Source of the DNA: Oncomelania hupensis
Lineage: Eukaryota > Mollusca > Gastropoda > Littorinimorpha > Pomatiopsidae
Direction: 5' to 3'
Assembly (NCBI GenBank): GCA_036898135.1
Contig: CM072513.1
Span: 82,514,799-82,578,798 of the forward strand
Length of the DNA: 64,000 nt
A program made the translations under genes and the position numbers. The notes under the pieces were generated by a model that saw nothing but the letters and a program-made list of their open reading frames with translations, searched no databases and had not been told where the DNA came from. This document shows, piece by piece, positions 11,995 to 22,942 of this stretch; position 1 is the stretch's first letter; each line of letters opens with the position of its first letter.

Positions 11995-12275
11995 TGTGTG
12001 AGTGATGGACAACATTTTACATAGTGGTGATGTCAGAGTGAAGGACAACATTTTACATAGTGGTTATGTAAGATTGAAGGACAACATTTTACATAGTGGT
12101 GATGTAGGAGTGAAGGACAACATTTTACATAGTGGTGATGTGAGAGTGAAGGACAACATTTTACATAATGGTGATGTAAGATTGAAGGACAACATTTTAC
12201 ATAGTGGTGATGTAAGATTGAAGGACAACATTTTACATAATGGTGACGTGGGAGTGATGGACAACATTTTTCAAA
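11995..12275. repeat. 36-bp minisatellite, seven to eight copies
   Basis: Units are 'gtgaaggacaacatttta' plus 'catagtggtgatgtaaga'. Because 36 is a multiple of three, open frames run on both strands. They are by-products of the repeat and not credible genes. Confidence 0.88.
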
Positions 12276-12443
12276 ATATACGCCACTGCACTTTGGGATG
12301 TTTGTCTTTACAATTTTTAAAAGAATAAAAATTTTATAAAAAATAGTTTGCAACACCAATTTATTATTTGTAAATATTTTAAAGACCTTTTTGTTGATGC
12401 CCATCTTCAGTTCTGAACATAAAATTTTATTTAGAATTTTTTT

Positions 12444-15400
12444 CCTATCCTATCCTATCCTGTCCCATAACCCGAAGGTCGTAGGGGCACCACAGATGAT
12501 CGCTTAACCAGCATACTCCATCTTTCTCTGTCCTCAGCAGCCCTCATGGCTTCGCTCAGTGTCAAACCAGTCCATTCTCGAATGTTGTCCTCCCACCTCT
12601 TTTTCGGTCTCCCCCTTCTTCTACCTCCTTGCACTGTGCCTTGCAGAATGGTCTTTGCAAGGCCTGATGATCTGGTGACGTGGCCATACCATCGGAGTTT
12701 CCGTTTCTTCACCACTGTGAGCAGGTCATCGTGTTGTCCAATGGCTTGTGTGATGGTCTGTCGGACTTCAACGTTGGTGATGTGTTGGGTATAGGAAATG
12801 CACAGAAGTCTTCTGTAGCACCTCATCTCCATGCTTTGTATTCTTCGTTGGAGATCTGCTGTGAGGGTCCATGCTTCGCAAGCATATAGGAAGATGGAGA
12901 TGACCAGAGATCGCAGCAGTCTTACTTTGGAATGTAGACTGATGGTTCTGTCTTTCCAAATGGGCTTCAACCTTGTCAGGGCAGCAGTTGTTTGTGCGAT
13001 CCTGGAGAGGACTTCCTGTCGAGACCCATTGTCTGACACAATGGCTCCTAAATATTTGAAGCTGTGCACTGTGTTGAGGGATTGGCCTTGTACTTTGATG
13101 TCCGTGTTGATGCCATTGGTGTTGTTGGTCATCATTTTGGTCTTCTCTGCACTTATTTCCATTCCATAAGCTCTGGAGGTGGTGTCAAGCCTCTGTACAA
13201 GCTGTTCAAGTTCTTGTTCCTCTCCAGCCAATCCATCAATATCATCCGCAAAACGAAGATTGGAGATTGCTCTGCCCCCTATGCTGACTGTGCCTTCGTG
13301 ATCTGCAAGAGCATCTGACATGATGCGCTCTAGGAAGATGTTGAAGAGTGTTGGAGAGAGTAGGCATCCTTGACGCACACCGATTGTTGTTCTGAACCAG
13401 TTCCCGATGACGCTGTTATGGAGGACTGCACTGGTAGCCTTGTCATACAGGCTTTTGATGACTTCTATGATTTTAGGGCTGATGTTGTACACTTTCATGG
13501 TTGCCCATAGAGCTGCATGCCAGACTCGGTGAAATGCCTTCTTGAAGTCTATGAACACATGATATAGATGTTGTTGGTGCTGTAGGTATTTCTCACAGAT
13601 TATTCTGAGGTTGAAAATCTGTTCAGTGGTACTTCGCCCTGCCATGAATCCTGCTTGTTCTTCAGCTATGATTTGTTCAGCTTGTGGTTTCAACCTGTTG
13701 AGTATTATTTTCAGGAGGACCTTGCTGGGATGGCTGATGAGGCTGATGGTGCGGTAATTTTCACACTCCTGAAGGTTACCTTTTTTAGGAAGAGTGATGA
13801 CAAGCGACTGGGTCCATGGTGTAGGCCATTCCCCACTCTGCCAGATCTTGTTACAGATAGAGGTGAGAGCATCAGTCATCGCTTCTCCTCCTGCTTGTAG
13901 CAGTTCCGCTGGTATGTTGTCCACTCCCGCTGACTTCCCTTTCTTCAGCGATTGCACTGCTGCCTCAACTTCTTCCCGGAGAATTGGGAGGATTTCTTCT
14001 TCTTCTCTGCTCTCGGGACATGCTAGAACTGATGGGTCTCCATTTGGTGTATGGTTGTAAAGGTCAGAGCAGTACTCTGTCCATCTGTCCAAGACTTCTT
14101 GTTCTTCTGTAAGGCAAATGCCAGACTTGCTTTGGATAGTGGAGACTTTGGGCTGTTTAACACTTGTCAGCCGCTTCACAGTCTGGTAGGCCTTCTTGCT
14201 GTTGTTCTTGTTCAGATTGTTCTCTATTTCCTGGCATTGATCTTCTATCCAGTTCTCCTTTGCTGTGCGCATGCCTTTTCGGATGTCATTGTTGATTTTT
14301 CGGTAGACATCAGCTCCCTGTGAGGTGTTCTTTTTCTTTTTTAACTCTCTTCGTTTATCACACAGATCCAAAAGTTCAGGTGTGATCCACGGCTTCTTCT
14401 TTGGTCGGTGCTTGCCAAGGATCTCAGTGGCGGCATCTGTTACAGCTGAGTTGAAGGTATTGGTCATGGTGTTGACATCTACTTCGCCTGCCCCCAAAAT
14501 AAGCAGTGGTGCAAATTTCCCTCCAATTGTGGCCTGAAATATTTTTGCCACCTCCGGGTCTTGCAGTTTGTCCAGGTCGAACTTCAGCCTAGTGCACTTT
14601 GCTGTATTTACTCTCTTCAAATGGAGCCGGAAAGACATCATCACGAGATCGTGGTCACTTCCAATGTCTGCTCCTGGAAAAGTGCGTGTCCTGCCAATGT
14701 TGATGCTTGATCTGAAGCGTTTCTTGACCATGATGTAGTCGATCTGGTTGTGATGTTCCCCGCCGGGACTGTGCCATGTCCATCGTCTGGAGTTTTTGTG
14801 GAGACCAAGCGTGTTTGCCAGTACCAGATTGTTGTATCTGGCAAACTCCAATAGCCTCAGACCCCTGTCATTTGTCTCGTTGTTGCAGTGGGGTCCGCAT
14901 GTGTCTCCCCAGTTGCGGTGCGCATCTTGGCCAACCTTGGCATTCCAGTCGCCTTGCACTATGACTATGTCCTTCTTCGGCACTTGGTCAAGGACCGCCT
15001 GTATATTTTCATAAAAATCCTCCACTTCGCTGTCTTCATAGTCTGATGTTGGGGCATAGGCCTGGATGATGGTAATGTTGAAAGGGGTTGCTCTCAGACG
15101 GATGGTAATGAGTCTACTGGAGACTGGGCGGCAACCCATGACAGTGGCTAGAATGTTCTTGTGGACCAAGAATCCAACGCCGTGTTCGTGCCTGTCATCT
15201 CTACCGCTGAAATAGAGCTTGTGGCCTTTGTCAGTCGTTGTTTCACCTAGGCCTTTCCAGCGCAGTTCGCTGATACCTAGAACGTTCCATCGATAGTGGT
15301 CCAGCTCGTGGGCCAGTTCTTCTAATTTTCCTTCCGCAGTTAGGGTCCTGACGTTCCAGGTTCCTATGACGATGTTGTTTCTCGTGCGGATCTTGCTATA

Positions 15401-15624
15401 TTGTCCATCAGTAGCATACTTAACACCTCCGTCCTGGTGGCCAACGGAAGGCGCGGTCCTTGTGCCGGGTGACGGCCCGGGCGACGACCGATCCGGTATG
15501 GAATTAGTGGATTGTGTCATCATGTAGTGTGTCTTGGGCAAAAAAGACCTGGCAGGGCCCAATCCTCTCCAGGCTGTTGGCCACAGCCGAAATCCACGAA
15601 TACAGTGTGGCTCGCCTTGGCCCT
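12444..15624 (-). mobile_element. full-length RTE-like LINE with (GGATA)n tail, intact copy 4
   Basis: The element runs from 15624 (5') to the tail at 12444. It is flanked by an 11-bp direct repeat AGAATTTTTTT (12433-12443 and 15625-15635), the likely target-site duplication. It contains one uninterrupted ORF. The stop codon is formed by the first tail unit, so there is essentially no 3' UTR. About 60 bp of 5' leader precede the ATG. It lies antisense in intron 1 of the DDHD1-like gene. A single-ORF layout with N-terminal endonuclease, short 3' end and simple-repeat tail fits the RTE group, though the exact clade needs a tree. Confidence 0.93.
12455..15562 (-). CDS. LINE endonuclease/reverse transcriptase, 1035 codons, intact
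   Basis: The N-terminal third is an APE-type endonuclease with its conserved boxes in order: IVIGTWNVRTL, VLGISELRWKG, IIQAYAPTSD, VIVQGDWNAKVG, HNQIDYIMV and GSDHDLVM. The RT follows: KSAGVDNIPAELL, ENYRTISLISHPSKVL, EQAGFMAGRSTTEQIF, VFIDFKKAFHRVW (motif A), GVRQGCLLSPTLFNIF (motif B) and LRFADDIDGLAG (motif C). The C-terminal end has RWYGHVTRSS and RGRPKKRWEDNIREW. It nicks target DNA and copies its own RNA. Motif A reads AFH where the other copies in this window read AFD. The motif A aspartate in FID is intact. No frameshift or internal stop is seen. Confidence 0.93.
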   Translation of the reverse strand: MGPARSFLPKTHYMMTQSTNSIPDRSSPGPSPGTRTAPSVGHQDGGVKYATDGQYSKIRTRNNIVIGTWNVRTLTAEGKLEELAHELDHYRWNVLGISELRWKGLGETTTDKGHKLYFSGRDDRHEHGVGFLVHKNILATVMGCRPVSSRLITIRLRATPFNITIIQAYAPTSDYEDSEVEDFYENIQAVLDQVPKKDIVIVQGDWNAKVGQDAHRNWGDTCGPHCNNETNDRGLRLLEFARYNNLVLANTLGLHKNSRRWTWHSPGGEHHNQIDYIMVKKRFRSSINIGRTRTFPGADIGSDHDLVMMSFRLHLKRVNTAKCTRLKFDLDKLQDPEVAKIFQATIGGKFAPLLILGAGEVDVNTMTNTFNSAVTDAATEILGKHRPKKKPWITPELLDLCDKRRELKKKKNTSQGADVYRKINNDIRKGMRTAKENWIEDQCQEIENNLNKNNSKKAYQTVKRLTSVKQPKVSTIQSKSGICLTEEQEVLDRWTEYCSDLYNHTPNGDPSVLACPESREEEEILPILREEVEAAVQSLKKGKSAGVDNIPAELLQAGGEAMTDALTSICNKIWQSGEWPTPWTQSLVITLPKKGNLQECENYRTISLISHPSKVLLKIILNRLKPQAEQIIAEEQAGFMAGRSTTEQIFNLRIICEKYLQHQQHLYHVFIDFKKAFHRVWHAALWATMKVYNISPKIIEVIKSLYDKATSAVLHNSVIGNWFRTTIGVRQGCLLSPTLFNIFLERIMSDALADHEGTVSIGGRAISNLRFADDIDGLAGEEQELEQLVQRLDTTSRAYGMEISAEKTKMMTNNTNGINTDIKVQGQSLNTVHSFKYLGAIVSDNGSRQEVLSRIAQTTAALTRLKPIWKDRTISLHSKVRLLRSLVISIFLYACEAWTLTADLQRRIQSMEMRCYRRLLCISYTQHITNVEVRQTITQAIGQHDDLLTVVKKRKLRWYGHVTRSSGLAKTILQGTVQGGRRRGRPKKRWEDNIREWTGLTLSEAMRAAEDRERWSMLVKRSSVVPLRPSGYGTG

Positions 15625-15635
15625 GAGAATTTTTT

Positions 15636-16026
15636 TAATTTGTAGAATTTTGTGAAAGAATTTGTGGGTGTGGGTGGGTGTGTGTGTGTGTGTGCGTGTG
15701 TGTGCGTGGATATATTTATATATATGCGCCTTGAATCACTCTTGTTTGTGTGAGATATGTGCGCTATATAAATTCATGTATTATTTATTATTATTATATT
15801 TGACTTAGCAATGTGAGTATATGGAGGGAGAAAATGTCAAATAGGTCTAGTCCCTAACCCTAATCCAAATTCTAACTAACTGTAATCTTAATGCTAAATA
15901 TTAAAATTTGCCATTAAAATTTTATTGTGTATTTTTACCTAATAATACCATTATGAATGTGCAAAAGGATGCGCGAATGGATGTACATGCTCCTAATATG
16001 ACCTCAGAATTTGAGCTTTTCCCTGT
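15636..16026. other. intron 1 segment, no gene
   Basis: A (TG)n-rich tract at 15660-15730 is followed by AT-rich DNA. No coding similarity or mobile-element ends were recognised. Confidence 0.5.
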
Positions 16027-17190
16027 TGATGTACTCACCCCCCTTTCCCACTTACTCTCTCCCCCTTCCAACTTCCCCCCCCCCCAAAAAAAAAAAAAAA
16101 ATTCTTAATTTTTGCAAATCTTTGTGAAATGAGTCTTAAATATTCCCAAAATGACATTTAAAAAAAATTTGTCTGCCTGTCTGCTGTCCACCGTCCGCAG
16201 TCTGCGACGCAGTCTGTTCATTTCAAAACTGGCAAGTGGAATCTAATCACAACCGACTTGGTAAGGTGGTGTTTACCCATGAGGTCTCATAAGTGATCAA
16301 TGAATGAATTACTTCACTTCAAGGTCAAAGTCACAGGGTCACCAAATTTTATTAAAAAATATATATATTATATATTTTGTTAGCAAAATTTCACTTTTTT
16401 TCTAGGTTATTAATAATGAACTTATGATTCTTTGGTGCATGGTAGATATAATTGAGAGACGTGTACTATACAAATTTTGTCAGTCTGAATCCAATGTCAT
16501 GGTCACTGGAGTTAGCAAATTTTCACTTTTTTTTCTAGGTTATTAATAATGAACTTATGATTCTTTGATGCATGATAGATATCATTGAGACACACATACT
16601 ACACACATTTTGTCAGCCTCAATCCAAGGCAAAAGTCACTGGAGCTGTCCTAAGTCAGTTTGTATAGATCCTTAATCATAAGAGATATAAAGTCCAAACT
16701 TGTTGTATTAAGAGATGATAAATTGATCTTTCATATGTGTTCAGCTTTTGCATTGATCTTGAAGGTCAAGGTCATTTTAGATTTTGCAAAAATATACAAA
16801 AAATAGGTCATAATACAATGGAATGGCTGTTTATTTGACCCATAGTATTCAACAACATTGGGTTATTTGATCAGACATGCATGAGAGGTCACATGGTGAT
16901 CAAGGTCATCCAAAGATCAAGGTCATTGAAGGTCAAGGTTATCCCATTGTCAGTTTTCTAGTCATATAACTTTTGCTGTAGTTAATTTGATAGTATCTAA
17001 GTGTATTTGGAGCTGGAGGTCAAGGTCATCTCAAGGACAAGAGCATATAAAGATCAAAGTTGGTAATTGCAATTTAATGCCATAATTTCTTTTTTTTTCT
17101 TCTGAGCACTCGTTTTCCTGTTAAATATTGTGAGTTCTATAAGGAGCTTGTGAATCATATGGGCTCTGCCCTTTAAGTTTGTCTGAAAGT
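16027..17190 (+). repeat. AGGTCA-rich dispersed repeat, copy a
   Basis: About 1.1 kb is shared with 29368-31500, with matching phrases from 'ataagtgatcaatgaatgaat' and 'cacagggtca' through 'gggttacttgatcaga'-like sequence to 'atgggctctgccct'. It carries many TCAAGGTCA/AGGTCA half-site-like motifs (16318-16345, 16758-16775, 16900-16945, 17020-17035). It has no ORF of note. Its right end lies about 25 bp before exon 2. Confidence 0.8.
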
Positions 17191-17214
17191 AGATGTCATT
17201 TATGCACTGTGTAG

Positions 17215-17370
17215 GCGACGTGTCAGAAATCACGCGTGGTATATGGTTCTACGAGTCCATGCAGCCGCTTGATGAGACCTATAGTAAGCAGATCGAGGAA
17301 GAACATCTGAAGAACTTTCTGGGCCAGAAATTGGAAGAGGCCGAGGTGCCAGTCAAGGGTCAGAAACCAG
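17215..17370 (+). CDS. DDHD1: DDHD1-like exon 2
   Basis: The acceptor is 'actgtgtag/gcgac' and the donor 'aaaccag/gtcaga', phase 1 at both ends. The peptide contains RGIWFYES, QPLDETYSKQIEEEHLKNF and LGQKLEE, which matches the DDHD1 segment that follows the WWE-like block (a 'W-F-x(2)-W/MQPL' phrase, then an EEEH-L-x-F helix). Confidence 0.9.
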
Positions 17371-17639
17371 GTCAGACGTGAGGATTTTATACTTCTTTTT
17401 TTTTTTTTATAACTGGTGTAGGGAGCCAAGGGATAGAAACCTGATCAAATATGCAGATTTTTACATTTTATTTTAGCTGTTAGGTGTAGATTGCCATTTT
17501 ATTTTTATTTAAAGTTCTGTATTGTAGTTTAATTGTAAATCTTGATGTTGATCGTGTTGTGGTGGGAGTCCGTACTACAGTAGTAATTTATTAAAAATCA
17601 CAAAGTTGTGCTTTTTGTGTTCTGAACTGTTGAGGTAAG

Positions 17640-18125
17640 TCTATACAACACTGGTAAATTTAGGATTAAACTGGCAATATGTATTGTTCATGTCTATACA
17701 ACACTGGTAAATTTAGGATTAAACTGGCAATATGTATTGTTTATGTCTATACAACACTGGTAAATTTAGGATTAAACTGGCAATATGTATTGTTCAAGTC
17801 TATACAACACTGGTAAATTTAGGATTAAACTGGCAATATGTATGGTTCAAGTCTATACAACACTGGTAAATTTAGGATTAAACTGGCAATATGTATTGTT
17901 CATGTCTATACAACACTGGTAAATTTAGGATTAAACTGGCAATATGTATTGTTCATGTCTATACAACACTGGTAAATTTAGGATTAAACTGGCAATATTT
18001 ATGTATTGTTCATGTCTATACAACACTGGTAAATTTAGGATTAAACTGGCAATATGTATTGTTCATGTCTATACAACACTGGTAAATTTAGGATTAAACT
18101 GGCAATATGTATTGTTCATGTCGGG
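17640..18125. repeat. 53-bp minisatellite, nine copies
   Basis: Units are 'tctatacaacactggtaaat' plus 'ttaggattaaactggcaata' plus 'tgtattgttcatg', nearly identical to each other, beginning about 270 bp downstream of exon 2. The small open frames inside are shifted repeats of each other. Confidence 0.9.
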
Positions 18126-18204
18126 GAGTGATGTTTATTTTTCAGGTTTGCAATTTATCAGGTTTGTGTCAAATACTGTGTGTTGCCAGTTTTGTATAGA
18201 TCTC

Positions 18205-18630
18205 ACAATTTTCCTTTAGATTAGATTATCAGTGTTTATAGGGTCCAGCGGATTGTGACAATTTTCCTTTAGATTAGATTAGATTATCAATGTTTGTAGG
18301 GTCCAGCGGATTGTCACAATTTTCCTTTAGATTAGATTAGATTATCAATGTTTATAGGGTCCAGCGGATTGTCACAATTTCCCTTTAGATTAGATTAGAT
18401 TATTAATGTTTATAGGATCCAGCGGACTGTCACAATTTTCTTTTAGACTAGATTAGATTATCAATGTTTATAGGGTCCAGTGGACTAAAACAATTTTCCT
18501 TTAGATTAGATTAGATTAGATTAGATTATCAATGTTTATAGGGTCCAGTGGACTGTCACAATTTTCCTTTAGATTAGATTAGATTTGATTATCAATGTTT
18601 ATATGGTCCCGAGGACTGTCACAATTTTCC
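18205..18630. repeat. ~60-bp minisatellite, about seven copies
   Basis: Units contain 'gattagattatcaatgttta', 'tagggtccagcggattgtc' and 'acaattttcctttagatta', with a variable number of GATTA steps. Confidence 0.88.
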
Positions 18631-18883
18631 TTGCAATGCTTGAGAACAAATACAGCCAAACACGCATACAACAAACACGCTTTCAGCGAACAACGCTTCT
18701 AACCAATGAAAGTAAAATTCCCTGCCAGAGTTGTTCTTATTTATTACTTAGAACTTTCTGGATATAAGGAACACGTTACAACGTAGCTTCGCTTACACTG
18801 AATGATTTTCTTATCTCTGACACCACATCTCTACGGATTTAAATCAAAGTACGAAAACATTGCAAATGATGTAATGGCGGGAA

Positions 18884-19867
18884 TCCTATCCAATCCTGTC
18901 CTATCCCATAACTCGGAGGTCGTAGGGGCACCACAGATGATCGTTTGACCAACGTACTCCATCTTTTTCTGTCTTCAGCAACCCTGATGGTTTCGCTCAG
19001 TGTCAAACCAATCCATTCTCGAATGTTGTCCTCCCACCTCTTTTTCAGTCTCCCTCTTCTACGTTCTTGCACTGTGCCTTGCAGGATGGTCTTTGCAGAA
19101 TATCAGAATACAGAATACAGAATAATACAGAATACAGAATCTGATGATCTGGTGACGTGGCCATACCATCGGAGTTTCCGTTTTTTCACCAGTGCTGTGA
19201 GCAGGTCATGGTGTTGTCCAATGGCTTGTGTGATGGTCTGTCGGACTTCGTTGTTGGTGATGTGCTGTGTATAGGAAATGCCCAGAAGTCTTCTGTAGCA
19301 CCTCATCTCCATGCTTTGTATTCTTCGTTGTAGATCTGCTGTGAGGGTCCATGTTTGGCAAGTGTAAAGGAAGATGGAGATGACAAGGGATTGCAGCAGT
19401 CTTATCTTGGAATGTAGGCTGATGGTCCTGTCTTTTCAAATGGGCTTCAACCTTGCCAGGGCAGCAGTTGTTTGTGCGATCCTGGAGAGGACTTCCTGTC
19501 GGGACCCACTATCTGACACAATGGCTCCTAAATATTTGAAGCTTTGCACTGTGTTTAGGGATTGGCCTTGGACTTTGATGTCCGTGTTGATGCCATTGGT
19601 GTTGTTGGTCACCATTTTGGTCTTCTCTGCACTTATTTCCATTCCATAGGCTCTGGAGTGGTGTCAAGCCTCTGTACCAGCTCTTGTTCTTGTTCCTATC
19701 CAGCCAATCCATCAATGTCATCCGGAAAACGAAGATTCCGCGGGGATGTTGTCCACTCCCGCTGACTTCCCTTTCTTTAGTGACTGCACTGCTGCTTCCT
19801 CTTCTTCTCGGAGCATTGGGAGGATTTCTTCTTCTTCTCTGTTCTCTGGACATGCTAGAACTGATGA
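18884..19867 (-). mobile_element. (GGATA)n-tailed RTE-like LINE, truncated copy 5
   Basis: The 3' end and tail at the left are followed by the C-terminal and RT parts. The sequence then jumps at about 19737 from the RT active-site region (SNLRF) to the SAGVDNIPAE region, so about 650 bp are deleted. The 5' end stops near VLACPENREEEEILP. An imperfect 12-13 bp direct repeat (about 'atggcgggaat' and 'atgacgggaaat') flanks it. An expansion of 'cagaata' units sits inside at 19098-19142. Confidence 0.9.
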
Positions 19868-20299
19868 TGACGGGAAATCCGCGTCAAATGTTGATGTCGT
19901 TCCTATGTCTGTAGTAAGACTCTTCTCAACTCTTTGGAGACATCCTTTTGCAAAGTAAAAAAAGCAACAAACAAACCACACCTAATGTCATCATTTCTAC
20001 AGTCATATATCTCTCACACACAAAACACTTTATAATACTTCAAATTAAAAAAAAATTGACGAGCACCCTAGCATCATTGCACACAATCACACTTGAAATA
20101 GAAAATATCAGAAATGGACATGTATATATCATAGACAAGCCAATTATCATACAGAATGCTAAAAGAAATGAAGCACTCATGCACACACACACACACACAC
20201 TCAAAGGAAGGTACATCAATATTATGCCTTAAAGAACATATTGCATAAAAAAATAATACAGTGAGAAAACAAACATCTATTAGTATAAGTGAACATTAA

Positions 20300-20627
20300 C
20301 TTACAAAGAATACATAACTCTCTCTCTCTTTCTCTCTCTCTCTCTTTCTCTCTCAAGATTCAAGATTGAAGATTCTTTATGGTCCAAACACATGGAGTGG
20401 AAATTTGTTTTGCAGTGCAAAACAGACATATAATATTAATACATTTGATACACTATAATACACAACTTCCATATCGAAATACAAATCTATCACCACTAAC
20501 ACACATGCATAAACAGATATCCAGTCACATACCCATGCGTACACATTTACACACAGATAATTATTCCACAATACACGAAACTACTCACACTCACCCATTC
20601 TTCCATGCCTTAGACCCATCCTAGATC

Positions 20628-20663
<36 letters not shown>

Positions 20664-20669
20664 TCATTA

Positions 20670-20721
<52 letters not shown>

Positions 20722-20880
20722 TAATCATAATAATAATAATCGTAATCATAAGAGTAATTATAAAAGTAATAATAATAATAACAATACAACTACTTAAAAT
20801 AATACAACAGCAGCACCAACAGACAAATAATATAATAACAACAATGCTACAACTAATAATAATAAAAACATGAAGGATAC
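20300..20880. repeat. simple repeats: (CT)n and (AAT)n tracts
   Basis: A CT-rich tract lies at 20320-20355. Long AAT/ATA repeats lie at 20627-20780 and continue in diluted form to about 20870. The LINE that reads leftward from 22208 ends in or near this region. Confidence 0.8.
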
Positions 20881-22208
20881 AAAACCAAGCTTCATGATGA
20901 TCTAGGGGAAGAAAATTAGTGAGGATAATAATAACAACAAGAACGACAATACAACTGAATTAACCAATTGATAAAATCTCTGGTCACAGTTGAGTAGAAA
21001 ATACGCACAAAACATACAAAAGCAAAGTGCCTTCTTTATTACAAGGATGAGCCTTCTTATCGCTGGAGCGTGTCGTTTGCCAGTCGGGTGACTGTTGGTA
21101 TGTATGAATTCTTGAAGCGTGTCGTGCGACACTTCATGGAGAGGAAGCGCCCCTCGATGCACCGGGAGACACAGGCAGCGACTGCCTCATGCAGGGGATG
21201 CGCCTCGTTGTTGCGGATGTGACGCAGCTTGGTGATGGAAGCGCGTTCGTGGATGCCAGTCAGCGACTGCATGTCCCTCCCCATCAGCCGGGAGGCCTGG
21301 ATGGCGATTTTCTCCAGCCGATCCGTGTTGCCCTCATTGGCGGAGCTGAAATAGGACAGCTGGCTGTACAGGGCGACACTCTCGATGACTGACTGGTAGA
21401 AGAGGAACATGATGGTGTTGTTCACTTTGAACTGCCTCAGCTTCCGGAGAAAGAACAGTCGCTGGCTGGCCTTCTTGCAGATGATGTCTATGTTGGGTGA
21501 CCAGTCCAGCTTGTCATCGATGACAGTCCCTAGGTACTTGTAACTGTGGACAAGTCGCACAGGTTCGCCCTTGATGGCCAGTGGCTCGTGGTCACGTGGT
21601 TGCCGGCGAAAGTCAATGATCATTTCCTCTGTCTTAGTGACGTTGAGGTGCAGGAAGTTGCAGTCGCACCAGTCCACCAGCTCGCCGACCGCGCTCCTGT
21701 AGCACTGCTCGTCGCCGTCGGGGTTCACCAGCCCAGAGAGGGACGTATCATCGGCAAACTTCACCTGGATGTTGCGGCGTGGGTCAGTTGAGCGGCAGTC
21801 GGCGGTGTAAGTAGTGAAGAGAACTGGTGACGACACGCAGCCCTGCGGAGCACCGGTGTTGGTCACCAAGACAGAGGAGAGAGAGCTGCCAACCCTCACC
21901 CTTTGCGGACGCTCGGTCATAAAGGACTGGATCCATGTAATGAGGGTGGGGTTGACATCCATGGTCAGGAGCTTGTCAGTGAGGAGGTGGGGCTGCAGGG
22001 TGTTGAATGCGCTGGAGAAATCCACAAACAAAACCCGCGAATACGTGCCGAGCTTGTCGAAGTGCTGCTGGAGGTGGTGAAGCAGCGTCAGCACGGCATC
22101 TTCTGTGCTGCGGCTATGGCAGTAGGCGAACTGCAGTGAGTCTTGATGAATTTCAGTCTCGACTGTCAGCTGCTGAAGTGCCACTCGCTCTAAGCACTTT
22201 ATGGGCAC
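20352..22208 (-). mobile_element. 5'-truncated CR1/L2-like LINE
   Basis: The coding part is at 21057-22208. The minus strand continues through a long 3' region to about 20352, where it reads 'ggaccataaagaatcttc', a type of ending seen in LINE 3' ends. The 3' boundary is inferred and the AAT tract inside may be a later expansion. The 5' side stops against a (CTGT)n tract. Confidence 0.65.
21057..22208 (-). CDS. LINE reverse transcriptase C-terminal half (CR1/L2-like), 5'-truncated
   Basis: The 383-codon frame begins inside the RT domain at PIKCLERVALQQL. It contains QFAYCHSRSTEDAVL, LLFVDFSSAFNTLQPHLL (motif A with the catalytic Asp), NTGAPQGCVSSPVLF (motif B), VKFADDTSLSGL (motif C, FADD) and HSYKYLGTVIDD. 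A C-terminal region without a named domain follows. The endonuclease and the RT start are missing, so it cannot move by itself. It lies in intron 2, antisense to the DDHD1-like gene. It is more GC-rich than its surroundings. The frame is open to a natural-looking stop, so it may be fairly young. The clade call is from motif style only. Confidence 0.88.
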   Translation of the reverse strand: MPIKCLERVALQQLTVETEIHQDSLQFAYCHSRSTEDAVLTLLHHLQQHFDKLGTYSRVLFVDFSSAFNTLQPHLLTDKLLTMDVNPTLITWIQSFMTERPQRVRVGSSLSSVLVTNTGAPQGCVSSPVLFTTYTADCRSTDPRRNIQVKFADDTSLSGLVNPDGDEQCYRSAVGELVDWCDCNFLHLNVTKTEEMIIDFRRQPRDHEPLAIKGEPVRLVHSYKYLGTVIDDKLDWSPNIDIICKKASQRLFFLRKLRQFKVNNTIMFLFYQSVIESVALYSQLSYFSSANEGNTDRLEKIAIQASRLMGRDMQSLTGIHERASITKLRHIRNNEAHPLHEAVAACVSRCIEGRFLSMKCRTTRFKNSYIPTVTRLANDTLQR

Positions 22209-22238
22209 AGATGTTCATCTCCTTCGTGGATTTCTTCT

Positions 22239-22390
22239 TTGGCACTCTCTCTCTCTCTCTGTCTCTGTCTCTCTCTCTGCCTGTCTCTGTCTCTGTCTCT
22301 CTCTCTGTCTGTCTCTCTCTGTCTCTCTCTTTGTCTGTCTCTGTCTCTGTCTCTCTCTCTGTCTCTCTCTGTCTCTCTCTCTGTCTCTTT
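22239..22390. repeat. (CTCTGT)n microsatellite
   Basis: Near-continuous CTCT/CTGT repeats open frames on both strands (Ser/Leu-rich or Arg/Glu-rich) that are artefacts. Confidence 0.95.
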
Positions 22391-22813
22391 ACCCTTCCCA
22401 CACCCTCTCCTCCTCCCCTCTGACAAAAATGTTGTACAATCAACCCCTTTTGCAATAACATAACGAGGATACAGTTCGATGTGTGTCTGGGCTGTAAATC
22501 TTACATCAAAGACTCATTTTAGAGACACGATGGATATAACAAATTCAAAAAACACAATTCGGCCACTAGCCTTACAACGAACTTCAGGTATAACGAATGG
22601 GAGAATTTTTCCCCTGGACTTCGTTGTAAGCATGTTCGACTGTAAGCTTCTGTATTATAAAACTGAAAATGGTTTACAGGCAAGAGGTAATGATTCATAC
22701 CAATTCAATTATTGTCTCCATCATGATGCACAAGGAGAATTTGTGTGTGTATGTGCGTGAGGTGCATCAGAGGTTTAATATCAGTTTAAACAGTAGACCT
22801 TTGTGTGTTGCAG

Positions 22814-22942
22814 TACTGCACAACCTACAGTTAAGTAATTTCCATGTGGACTGGAATGCCACCAATGAGGTGTACATGCACAGTGAGTCCACATCCTCCA
22901 AGCTAAGGCGAAAACTGGGCAAAACTATGGGATGGCAGAAAG
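22814..22942 (+). CDS. DDHD1: DDHD1-like exon 3
   Basis: The acceptor is 'tgtgttgcag/tactg' and the donor 'cagaaag/gtcagt', both phase 1. It encodes LQLSNFHVDWNATNEVYMHS and then a Lys/Arg-rich stretch ending GKTMGWQK. The 'HVDW..V.EVY..S' phrase is diagnostic for the DDHD1 group. Confidence 0.92.

Noticed and set aside
12002..12404. Open frames of 108 and 123 codons on opposite strands
   Set aside because: They are translations of a 36-bp minisatellite. The unit is a multiple of three, so openness is expected.
22153..22461. Arg/Glu-rich 'RS-like' protein
   Set aside because: Translation of a (CTCTGT)n microsatellite.
22600..22720. Possible second copy of the exon 6 end ('caggcaagaggtaatg')
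   Set aside because: Only about 17 bp match and no conserved peptide precedes it. Likely chance.
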